Source: Streptomyces armeniacus
GTDB taxonomy: Bacteria; Actinomycetota; Actinomycetes; Streptomycetales; Streptomycetaceae
DNA length: 64,000 nt
Reading direction: 5' to 3'
NCBI RefSeq assembly: GCF_003355155.1
Contig: NZ_CP031320.1
Coordinates: 3,401,367-3,465,366 of the forward strand
The translations under genes were made by a program, and so were the position numbers. The notes under the pieces were generated by a model. That model was not told the origin of the DNA. It did not search any database and was given only the letters and a program-made list of their open reading frames with translations. Positions 24,286 to 42,758 of this stretch are shown here, piece by piece. Numbering within the stretch: the stretch's first letter is position 1; every line of letters begins with the position of its first letter.

Positions 24286-25584
24286 CTAGAAGAACGTGCG
24301 GATGAGGTCGGAGACCGTGCCGTCCGGCTCCACCAGCGGGATCAGCTGCCACTTGTCGAAGATCGTGCACGGGTGGGACATGCGCAGCCCCACCCAGTCC
24401 CCGACCTCCAGCTCGGCGCCGTCCTCCGTACGCAGCCAGGTGTGCTGGTCGGAGAGGCCGGTGACGGTGATGCCCGCGGCGGACCGTACGGAGCCGTCGC
24501 GGGCCGAGCGCACCACGTGCGCCCGGGGGAGGTGCAGGTCGTGCGCGGCGTCGCGCTTCCCGGCGTTGAGGAACGCCTGTCCTGGCGCGGGTCGCGAGAC
24601 GACCTGCGTCCAGAGCGTGAACGCCGACATCAGGGCGCCCTCCTCGGGCACCCGGTTGAACGGCGTCAGCTCCTTGTAGTGGCCGTCGTCGTGCGAGACG
24701 TACGCCCCCGAGCGCAGCAGCTTCAGCACCGGCCGCGACAGCTCCGGCACCTCACCGAAGACGTCCGCGACCGCGTCGAACCAGGCGCTGCCGCCCGCGC
24801 TCAGCACGATCTCGTCGACGTCCGCGCCGAACCGCCCCGCCGCGTCGAAGGCGGCGGCCAGCGCGGCGAGCCGGCGCAGCCACGCCGTGACGCGGCCGGT
24901 GTCGGCGTCCGGCACCTCGCCCTCGTAGCCCGCGACGCCGACCAGCCGGAGCGTGTCCGCGGCGGCCACGGCGTCGGCGACGGCGGCGCAGTCGGCGTCC
25001 GTACGGGCGCCCGTACGCGCTCCCTCGCCCGCGGCGAGCTCGACCACCACGTCCACCGGGCGGCGGGCGCCGGCGGCGCGGAGGGCCTCGTCCATCAGCT
25101 CGACGCCGCGTACGGAGTCGGCGTAGCAGACGAAGCGGAAGTCGGGGTCGCCGTCCAGCTCGCCGGCCAGCCAGCGCAGCGCGGCGGCGTCCACCAGCTC
25201 GTTGGCGAGGAAGATCCGGCGGATGCCGAACGCCCGGCAGACCCGCACCTGATGCGGCACGGCGACGGTGATCCCCCAGGCGCCGTACGCCAGTTGGCGG
25301 GCGAACAGCTGCGGGGCCATGGACGTCTTACCGTGCGGGGCGAAGGCCAGGCCGTGCCGTTCGGCGAAGCCCTCGAGCTGGGCCAGGTTGTGCTCGACGG
25401 CCTCCGCCGACAGGGCCAGCACCGGGGTGGTGAAGCCGCCGGTGAACAGGTCGCGGCGGTCGCCGGCGAGCGAGCCGACGCGGCGGCCGGCGGCGTCGGG
25501 CGGCATGCCCTTGTACCGGTGGTCGACCACGTCGTCGGCGAGCGCCGCGAGCCGGTCGGTGGCGAGGTCCGCGGTGGGAGGCAT
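24286..25584 (-). CDS. PLP-dependent D-amino acid deaminase (D-serine dehydratase-like, DSD1 family)
   Basis: A 432-residue enzyme with an alanine-racemase-type PLP barrel followed by a C-terminal beta domain. The PLP lysine is probably in FAPHGKTSMAPQLFA. Metal-site residues of the DSD1 family may lie in the C-terminal SHPCTIFDKWQ block. It would eliminate ammonia from a D-amino acid to give a 2-keto acid. Beside a KDG kinase, the fitting reaction is D-glucosaminate to 2-keto-3-deoxygluconate. ATG 25584 has GGAG 6 bases upstream. It is 16 bp from the deacylase gene and under the IclR-type palindrome at 25605-25623. Confidence 0.85.
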   Translation of the reverse strand: MPPTADLATDRLAALADDVVDHRYKGMPPDAAGRRVGSLAGDRRDLFTGGFTTPVLALSAEAVEHNLAQLEGFAERHGLAFAPHGKTSMAPQLFARQLAYGAWGITVAVPHQVRVCRAFGIRRIFLANELVDAAALRWLAGELDGDPDFRFVCYADSVRGVELMDEALRAAGARRPVDVVVELAAGEGARTGARTDADCAAVADAVAAADTLRLVGVAGYEGEVPDADTGRVTAWLRRLAALAAAFDAAGRFGADVDEIVLSAGGSAWFDAVADVFGEVPELSRPVLKLLRSGAYVSHDDGHYKELTPFNRVPEEGALMSAFTLWTQVVSRPAPGQAFLNAGKRDAAHDLHLPRAHVVRSARDGSVRSAAGITVTGLSDQHTWLRTEDGAELEVGDWVGLRMSHPCTIFDKWQLIPLVEPDGTVSDLIRTFF

Positions 25585-25604
25585 GGCGGCTCCAGAAAAG
25601 ATCT

Positions 25605-25623
25605 TGTTGCATGGAATGCAACA
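25605..25623. promoter_or_regulatory. IclR-type operator: TGTTGCAT-GGA-ATGCAACA
   Basis: A perfect 8-3-8 inverted repeat lies 21 bp upstream of the deaminase start and 142 bp before the kinase gene. The TTGCA/TGCAA half sites match the usual IclR-family pattern. The IclR gene at 26907 is the natural candidate ligand, so this single site may control both divergent transcripts. Confidence 0.75.
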
Positions 25624-25764
25624 CCCATTGCGCATAACGCTTACTGCTGTCTAGCATCCCGGCGAACACCCGGTCAATGGAGCGCGAGCCGCTCCACGAT
25701 CCGGGTCAGCCGAGTCCCGGCGAGTCCAGAGCCGGAGTCCGCACCCGAAGGAGCGATACGGACC

Positions 25765-26910
25765 GTGACCAGCCCCCCGCACGTCGACGTCGTCTGTCTG
25801 GGCGAGTCCATGGTCACCTTCCTGCCCTCACGGCCCGGACGGCTCGCCGACGTGCCGGCGTTCGAGCGCGCCATCGGCGGCGCCGAGTCCAATGTCGCCT
25901 GCACCCTCGCCGGCGCCGGGCACAGCACCCGCTGGGTCAGCCGGGTCGGCGCCGACGGCTTCGGCGACCACCTCGTCCGTACGATCGCCGCCGCCGGCGT
26001 CGACACCGGCGCGGTCCAGCGCGATCCGCACCGGCCGACCGGCGTGTACTTCCGTACGGACGGCGAGCGGGCGACCACCGCCGGGCAGCCCGCCGCCGTA
26101 CAGCCCGCCGTGCAGTCCACCGCCGAAGTCGCCTACTACCGCGCCGGATCCGCCGCGTCCGCCATGGCTCCCGGCACCGTCGACCTCGACGCCGCACGCT
26201 CCGGGCGCATCCTGCACCTCACGGGCATCACGGCCGCGCTGTCCGCCGACTGCCTGGCGCTGACCCGTACGCTCACCGCGCCGTACGAGGGCCGCCCGCT
26301 GGTCTCGTTCGACGTCAACTACCGCGTCGGCCTGTGGCGTTCACCGGCCGATCCGCGGGTGCTGCTCGAACTCGCCCGCGGCTGCGACCTGGTGTTCGTC
26401 GGCGAGGACGAGGCGGAGGCCGCGTGGGGCGTCACGGGCGGCCCGGACGCCCTGCGCGCCGCGCTGCCGGAGCCGGAGACGCTGGTCGTCAAGCACGGCG
26501 CGGAGGGCGCGACGGCGTTCGTACGGGAGGTCGCCCCGGAGCGGGGCGGAGGTGCGGCCGGTGACGGGGCCCCGGAGCGGGACGCCGCGCACGGCTCCGG
26601 CGCCGCGGACGGCCGCGCTCCCGACCGGCGCGTTCGCGTCCCCGCGCTCCGCGTCGACGTGGTCGCGTCCGTCGGCGCCGGGGACGCCTTCGCCGCCGGC
26701 TTCCTCTCCGCCACGCTCCGCGGCCTGCCGCTCCGTGACCGGCTGCGGCACGGGCATCTGCTGGCCGCAGCCGCCCTCACCGTGCCCGGTGACCTGGCCG
26801 AACCGCCCGCCCGCGACGCCGCCGACCGCCTCGTGGCCCTCGACGCCGAGGCGTGGGGCACACTGCGACTCGGCCCCGGCTGGACTACAGAGAAGGCGAT
26901 CGCACCGTGA
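25765..26910 (+). CDS. kdgK: PfkB-family sugar kinase, 2-keto-3-deoxygluconate kinase
   Basis: A 381-residue ribokinase-family enzyme. The N-terminal signature is CLGESMVTFLPS, the sugar-binding GGAESNVACTLA follows, and the C-terminal anion hole with catalytic Asp is ASVGAGDAFAAGFL. It should phosphorylate 2-keto-3-deoxygluconate to KDPG. A Gly/Ala/Pro-rich insertion of about 35 residues before the last motif (around 260-295) is unusual. GTG 25765 is used; an AAGGAG lies rather far upstream (12 bases). The IclR gene overlaps its end by GTGA. Confidence 0.88.
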   Translation: MTSPPHVDVVCLGESMVTFLPSRPGRLADVPAFERAIGGAESNVACTLAGAGHSTRWVSRVGADGFGDHLVRTIAAAGVDTGAVQRDPHRPTGVYFRTDGERATTAGQPAAVQPAVQSTAEVAYYRAGSAASAMAPGTVDLDAARSGRILHLTGITAALSADCLALTRTLTAPYEGRPLVSFDVNYRVGLWRSPADPRVLLELARGCDLVFVGEDEAEAAWGVTGGPDALRAALPEPETLVVKHGAEGATAFVREVAPERGGGAAGDGAPERDAAHGSGAADGRAPDRRVRVPALRVDVVASVGAGDAFAAGFLSATLRGLPLRDRLRHGHLLAAAALTVPGDLAEPPARDAADRLVALDAEAWGTLRLGPGWTTEKAIAP

Positions 26911-27653
26911 GTCAGACCGTCGACCGAGCACTGAGCATCCTGCCCCTGCTGGCGCAGGGGCCCGCCAACCTGGAGCAGGTCTCGCAGCGGCTCGGCGTGC
27001 ACAAGTCCACCGCGCTGCGGCTGCTGCGCACGCTGCACGAGCACGGCATCGTCTACCGCCAGCAGGACCAGCGCTACCGGCTCGGCGCCCGCCTCTTCGC
27101 GCTCGCCCAGGAGGCGATCGAGAACCTGGACGTGCGCGAGATCGCCCACCCCCACCTCGTACGGCTGAACGAGAAGACGGGCCACACCGTCCACCTCGCC
27201 GTGTACGAGGAGAACGAGGTGCTCTACATCGACAAGGTGGAGAGCCGCTACCCCGTACGGATGTACTCCCGGATCGGCAAGCCCGTCGCGATCACCGTCG
27301 CCGCCGTCGCCAAGCTGCTCCTCGCCGACCTGCCCGAACGCGAGCGGCGCGAGGTCGCCGAGAGCCTCGACTACCCGGCGTACACCGCCCGTTCGACGCC
27401 GAACGCGGCCGCGTTCCTCGCCGAACTGGCGAAGGTACGGGAGCAGGGCTGGGCCACCGACCTCGGCGGCCACGAGGAGTCCATCAATTGCATCGGCGCA
27501 CCCGTACGGGGCGCCGACGGGCGGGCCATCGCCGCGATGTCCGTCTCGGCGCCCAGCGTGGTGGTCACAGCCGACGAACTCCTCACGCTCCTCCCGCTGG
27601 TGCGCCGTACAGCCGAGGCCATCAGCGCCGACTACTCCGGGAAACCCCGGTGA
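26907..27653 (+). CDS. IclR-family transcriptional regulator
   Basis: A 248-residue regulator. The winged helix-turn-helix (VDRALSILPLLAQGPANLEQVSQRLGVHKSTALRLLRTL) is N-terminal; the C-terminal effector domain has SRIGKPVAITVAAVAKLLLADLP and the Cys of SINCIGAPVR. GTG 26907 overlaps the kinase stop. It most likely represses the divergent deaminase/deacylase and kinase operons from the palindrome at 25605-25623, using a sugar acid such as KDG as inducer (inference). Confidence 0.9.
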   Translation: MSQTVDRALSILPLLAQGPANLEQVSQRLGVHKSTALRLLRTLHEHGIVYRQQDQRYRLGARLFALAQEAIENLDVREIAHPHLVRLNEKTGHTVHLAVYEENEVLYIDKVESRYPVRMYSRIGKPVAITVAAVAKLLLADLPERERREVAESLDYPAYTARSTPNAAAFLAELAKVREQGWATDLGGHEESINCIGAPVRGADGRAIAAMSVSAPSVVVTADELLTLLPLVRRTAEAISADYSGKPR

Positions 27654-27723
27654 GCGGCGGCCACCGGCCCCCGAAACCCCCATGCCCAGCCACAGTGATC
27701 GCACGGAAGCCAGGAACCACACC

Positions 27724-28134
27724 ATGAGCGACAAGACAGCCCTCACCCCGAGCACCCACACCACGCCGCCCGCCGCGTTCTCGCACGGCGTGCGGAAGGG
27801 CAACATCCTCCAGGTCGCCGGGCAGGTCGGTTTCCTGCCCGCGGTCGAGGGCCAGCCGCCGACCCCCGCCGGGCCGACGCTGCGCGAGCAGACGCGGCAG
27901 ACCCTCGAGAACGTACGGGCCATCCTCGAGGAGGGCGGCGCCGGCTGGGACGACGTGATGATGCTGCGCGTCTACCTCACCGACACCGGCCACTTCGCCG
28001 AGATGAACGAGCTCTACAACGCGTACTTCGCGGAGCAGGGCCTCCGGCAGCCGCCCGCCGCCCGTACGACCGTCTACGTCGGCCTCCCCGCCGGCCTCCT
28101 CATCGAGATCGACGCGCTCGCCGTCCTCGACTGA
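27724..28134 (+). CDS. RidA/YjgF-family enamine/imine deaminase
   Basis: A 136-residue RidA-like protein. Family blocks QVAGQVGF, TLENVRAILEEGGAGWDDVMMLRVYLTD and the active-site Arg/Glu in PAARTTVYVGLPAGLLIEIDALAVL are intact. RidA proteins hydrolyse reactive enamines and imines released by PLP dehydratases. Its place 70 bp after the IclR gene, in the same transcript as the KDG kinase, fits quenching of the intermediate made by the linked deaminase. Confidence 0.9.
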   Translation: MSDKTALTPSTHTTPPAAFSHGVRKGNILQVAGQVGFLPAVEGQPPTPAGPTLREQTRQTLENVRAILEEGGAGWDDVMMLRVYLTDTGHFAEMNELYNAYFAEQGLRQPPAARTTVYVGLPAGLLIEIDALAVLD

Positions 28135-28295
28135 GCCGGGCACGCCCCTCACCCCCTTCACGCCCTCACCCGTCCCCACGAGCCCGGCACGGCAGCCGCC
28201 CCGCCCCCACGAGGCGCCGTGCCGCGATCCGCCCTGCCCGAACGCCAAGGAGCCCGCCACCAAGGACTCCCCCCGGAAACGAACGAGGTCTCCCC

Positions 28296-29765
28296 ATGCT
28301 GATCGCCGCTCCAGAACCCGAGGCGCCACCGCACACAGGTGGTCTGCTGCTGCTCATAGACGGCACCGGCGGTCTGCTGACCGTTGCCGCGCTCGGCATC
28401 GCCCTGCTGCTGTACCTCATCATCAAGATCCGCCTGCAGCCCTTCGTGGCGCTGCTCGCGGTGTCCATCGCCGTCGGTCTCGCCGCGGGCCTCTCCGTCA
28501 CCGAACTCTTCGGCACCGTCCAGAAGTCCGACGCGGTGTCCGTCATCGAGTCCGGGATGGGCGGCATCCTCGGGCACGTCGCGATCATCATCGGGCTCGG
28601 CACGATGCTCGGCGCCATCCTGGAGGTCTCCGGCGGCGCCGAAGCCCTCTCCGCCCGGCTGCTCGGCCTGTTCGGGGAGCGGCGCGCGCCGCTCGCGATG
28701 GGGCTCACCGGCCTGATCTTCGGCATCCCCGTCTTCTTCGACGTCGGCATCTTCGTGCTGGCGCCGATCGTGTACGCCGCGGCCAAGCGCTCCGGAAAAT
28801 CGATCCTGCTGTACTGCATGCCGCTGCTCGCCGGCCTCTCCATGACGCACGCGTTCCTGCCGCCGCACCCCGGCCCGGTGGCCGCCGCCGGACTGCTCGA
28901 CGTCGACCTCGGCATGGTCATCCTGATGGGCGTCGTCTGCGGCATCCCGGCCGTGCTGGCCGCGTGGGCGTACGCCGCGTGGATCGGCGAACGCGTCTTC
29001 GTCGAGGTGCCGCAGGACATGGTGGAGGCCGTCGAGGAGTCCCGTAAGGCCATCGAGGACGACCAGCGCGCCTCGGGCGTCAAGCCGGTCGAGACCCCGG
29101 CGTCCGTGGGTACGGTGCTCGGCATCATCGGTACGCCGCTGGTGCTGATCCTCGCGGCGACGTTCTCGTCCATCGCGCTGGACCCGTCCACGTTCCGCTC
29201 GGTGGTGGAGTTCCTGGGCCACCCGTTCGTCGCCCTGACGATCGCGCTGCTGCTCTCGTTCTACCTGCTGGGCATACGCCGCGGCTGGTCGCGCAAGTCG
29301 CTGGAGACCGTGTGCACGGCGTCGCTCAAGCCCGTCGGCAACATCCTGCTGGTGGTCGGCGCGGGCGGCATCTTCGGCGCCGTCCTGGCGGGCAGCGGCA
29401 TCGCGGATGCGCTCGCGGACACGTTCAACGACATGGGCCTGCCCGTCATCCTGCTGGCCTACCTCATCTCGCTGGTGCTGCGCGTCGCGCAGGGCTCGGC
29501 CACCGTCGCCATCGTCACCACCGCGGGCATCGTCGCCCCGCTGCTCGCACAGGGCGACTACTCGCAGGCGCACACCGCGCTCGTCATCATGGCGATCTCG
29601 GCGGGTTCCATCTTCGCCTCGCACGTGAACGACGGCGGGTTCTGGATCGTCGCGAAGTACTTCGGGATCTCCGAGCGGGACACCCTCAAGTCGTGGACGG
29701 TGCTCGAATCGGTGCTGTCCGTCGCGGGGTTCGCGGTCGCGGCGGCGGTCAGCCTGCTGGTGTAG
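28296..29765 (+). CDS. GntP-family proton symporter (gluconate / D-serine type)
   Basis: A 489-residue permease with about 12-14 hydrophobic helices. GntP family segments are visible: IGLGTMLGAILEVSGGAEALS, FGIPVFFDVGIFVLAPIVYAAAKRSGKS, MTHAFLPPHPGPVAAA and the late SHVNDGGFWIVAKYF. Members import gluconate, related sugar acids or D-serine (DsdX). In this set it should import the amino sugar acid or D-amino acid that the deacylase and deaminase process. It ends the rightward operon and is followed by a 45-bp palindrome that probably terminates transcription. Confidence 0.9.
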   Translation: MLIAAPEPEAPPHTGGLLLLIDGTGGLLTVAALGIALLLYLIIKIRLQPFVALLAVSIAVGLAAGLSVTELFGTVQKSDAVSVIESGMGGILGHVAIIIGLGTMLGAILEVSGGAEALSARLLGLFGERRAPLAMGLTGLIFGIPVFFDVGIFVLAPIVYAAAKRSGKSILLYCMPLLAGLSMTHAFLPPHPGPVAAAGLLDVDLGMVILMGVVCGIPAVLAAWAYAAWIGERVFVEVPQDMVEAVEESRKAIEDDQRASGVKPVETPASVGTVLGIIGTPLVLILAATFSSIALDPSTFRSVVEFLGHPFVALTIALLLSFYLLGIRRGWSRKSLETVCTASLKPVGNILLVVGAGGIFGAVLAGSGIADALADTFNDMGLPVILLAYLISLVLRVAQGSATVAIVTTAGIVAPLLAQGDYSQAHTALVIMAISAGSIFASHVNDGGFWIVAKYFGISERDTLKSWTVLESVLSVAGFAVAAAVSLLV

Positions 29766-29785
29766 CGCGCCGCGCCGCGGCGAGT

Positions 29786-29830
29786 CGTACGAGCCGCCCG
29801 TACGGACAGTCCGTACGGGCGGCTCGTACG
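29786..29830. terminator. Perfect 45-bp palindrome between convergent GntP and PKS-NRPS genes
   Basis: Two perfectly complementary 22-base arms flank a single A at 29808. The arms include CGTACGAGCC and CCCGTACGG. The structure begins 20 bp after the permease stop and ends 8 bp before the assembly-line stop, so it can serve as a bidirectional factor-independent terminator. Confidence 0.75.
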
Positions 29831-29838
29831 CGCCCGTC

Positions 29839-40926
<11,088 letters not shown>

Positions 40927-40967
40927 GCCTGTCCTGCCTTTCCCGTGCGGATCCGGCCCGGAAGCGT

Positions 40968-41630
40968 CTACCGTCCGTCGACCGGTTGTGAGGAGTGAGA
41001 CGAGTCAACTGCCGATGGTTCGCGCGTCGTGCCCCCGCCCGTCCGGCGGCGGGCGGCGAACAGCAGCAGAACCACCGCCCCCGCCACCGCCAGGCCGTGG
41101 AAGACGCTCACGACGGCCAGGGTGGGCAGCGCCTCGAGCGCCGCGGCGGCGGCCACGGTGCCCACCGCGAACCCGGTGGTCTCCGCGGTGGCGGACAGCC
41201 CGAACAGGCGGCTGCGCTGCTGTTCGGGGGCCGCCTGGAGCCGTGAGGTGTAGACGATCTCGGTCCAGCCGTCCGCGAAGCCCGCCGCCCCCGCGGCCAG
41301 CACCAGCAGGGGAGCGGGCAGACCCGTGAACGCCGCGATGAACGAGAGCGACATCGCGCACGTGCCGAGCACGAACGCCCGCTCGCCCCACGAGCCTTCG
41401 CCCTTCCGGCGTTTGAGTACAAAGTGGGCGGCGAACGTGCCCACCGCCCACGCGACCCAGAACCGGGTCATGAACAGGGCGGGCTCGTCCGGGGCGGTGG
41501 CGTGCGCGGCCACGGGCAGGGCGACGTTGTGCGAGGAGGACGCCAGGGCGTCCATGCCCCTGAGCAGGACCATGCCCAGCACGACGGCCGGTACGCCGAC
41601 CCTGCCCCTAAGCCACATCTCCGAGCCCAC
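40968..41630 (-). CDS. Half-length MFS-type transporter
   Basis: A 220-residue membrane protein with about six hydrophobic helices and a typical MFS C-half pattern (TMTRFWVAW-like helix, ADGWTEIVYTSRLQAAPEQQRSRLFGLSATAETTGFAVG). A complete MFS protein has about twelve. No frame or membrane segment precedes it; a GTG at 41630 lies just below an AT-rich putative promoter. It may be a true half-transporter that dimerises or a remnant whose first half was lost. Being 41 bp upstream of the PKS-NRPS gene, product export or self-protection is a reasonable guess. Confidence 0.7.
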   Translation of the reverse strand: MGSEMWLRGRVGVPAVVLGMVLLRGMDALASSSHNVALPVAAHATAPDEPALFMTRFWVAWAVGTFAAHFVLKRRKGEGSWGERAFVLGTCAMSLSFIAAFTGLPAPLLVLAAGAAGFADGWTEIVYTSRLQAAPEQQRSRLFGLSATAETTGFAVGTVAAAAALEALPTLAVVSVFHGLAVAGAVVLLLFAARRRTGGGTTREPSAVDSSHSSQPVDGR

Positions 41631-41674
41631 GCGACGGACCCCTATCCCCTATGCCCCCCTCTGCTCGCACAAAC

Positions 41675-41691
41675 TACAATAGTAATTACAC
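41675..41691 (-). promoter_or_regulatory. AT-rich dyad upstream of the half-MFS/PKS-NRPS operon
   Basis: ACTA-CAA-TAGT (41675-41685) overlaps the palindrome GTAATTAC (41684-41691) within a 20-bp AT-rich stretch unique in this GC-rich area, about 45-60 bp before the GTG at 41630. It could combine a -10 element (TACTAT on the - strand) with a repressor site. The evidence is pattern only. Confidence 0.4.
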
Positions 41692-41729
41692 TGGCTCGGG
41701 CGGTTCGGGCGGCTCAGGCAGCTGAGGGC

Positions 41730-42758
41730 TCAGGTGGCGGGCGCCGGGGCGGGCAGCGGATGGATGCAGCGGACGGGTGCGCGGCCGGTGCCGGGCGCCT
41801 CCAGCCCCGGCAGCTCGCGGCGGCACTCCTCGGTCACCCGCCAGCAGCGGGGCGCGAAGGGGCAGCCGGGCGGCCGGGCGCGTACGGAGGGCGGGTTGCC
41901 GTCGAGGACGATACGGTCCCCCGCCGCCCGGGTCAGCGACGGTGTGGCCGAGAACAGCGCGGCCGTGTACGGGTGCGCGGGCGCCTCCGTGACGAGCGGC
42001 GCGGCGCCGTGCTCGACGACGTGCCCGAGGTACATCACGGCGACGTCGTCCGAGAGATGGCGCACGGTCTGGATGTCGTGCGAGATGTACACCATGGCCA
42101 GGCCGAGTTCGGCGCGCAGCCGTACGAGGAGGTTCAGCACCTGGGCGCGTACGGACACGTCCAGCGCGGAGGTCGGCTCGTCCGCGACGAGGTAGCGCGG
42201 CTCCAGCGCGAGCGCGCGGGCGATGGCCACGCGCTGGCGCTGCCCGCCGGACAGTTCGCCGGGCCTGCGGCCGGCGGCCGAGGGCGGCAGCCCGACGAGG
42301 TCCATGAGTTCGGTGACGCGCCGGTCCCGCGCGGCGGGCGTCCCGGTGCGGCGGATGTCCAGCGGGTCGCGCACGATCGTACGGACGGGCAGCCGCGGGT
42401 TCAGCGACGACCCCGGGTCCTGGTAGACCATCGCGACCGACTCGGCCAGCGCGGCCGTACGGCGGCCCGGCGGCAGCGACCACAGGTCCTCGCCGTCCAG
42501 GGTGACCGTGCCCTCGGTGGGGCGCTGGAGCCCGGCCAGTACGCGGGCGAGCGTCGTCTTGCCGCACCCGGACTCGCCGACGAGGCCGGTCACCGTGCCG
42601 GGCCGCAGGTCCAGCGCGACGTCGGCCAGCACCCGTACGGGCGGTCGGCGGCGGCCGCCCGGATACGAGACGCCGACGCCGCTCGCACGCAGCGCGGCCG
42701 CGGGCTCCGGCCGTGCGGCCGGGGGGTCCTCCGTGGGTGTCGCCGTTGACGGGCTCAT
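41730..42758 (-). CDS. ABC transporter ATPase, DppF/OppF type (SatD-like)
   Basis: A 342-residue ATPase: Walker A GESGCGKTTLARVL, Q-loop YQDPGSSLNP, signature LSGGQRQRVAIARAL, Walker B YLVADEPTSALD and the H-loop ISHD. The C-terminal Cys-rich segment (CPFAPRC...VRCIHPL) typical of oligopeptide-type ATPases, possibly an iron-sulfur or zinc site, is present. ATG 42758 overlaps the upstream gene's stop by 4 bp. It is the last gene of an importer operon with nanE. Confidence 0.9.
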   Translation of the reverse strand: MSPSTATPTEDPPAARPEPAAALRASGVGVSYPGGRRRPPVRVLADVALDLRPGTVTGLVGESGCGKTTLARVLAGLQRPTEGTVTLDGEDLWSLPPGRRTAALAESVAMVYQDPGSSLNPRLPVRTIVRDPLDIRRTGTPAARDRRVTELMDLVGLPPSAAGRRPGELSGGQRQRVAIARALALEPRYLVADEPTSALDVSVRAQVLNLLVRLRAELGLAMVYISHDIQTVRHLSDDVAVMYLGHVVEHGAAPLVTEAPAHPYTAALFSATPSLTRAAGDRIVLDGNPPSVRARPPGCPFAPRCWRVTEECRRELPGLEAPGTGRAPVRCIHPLPAPAPAT

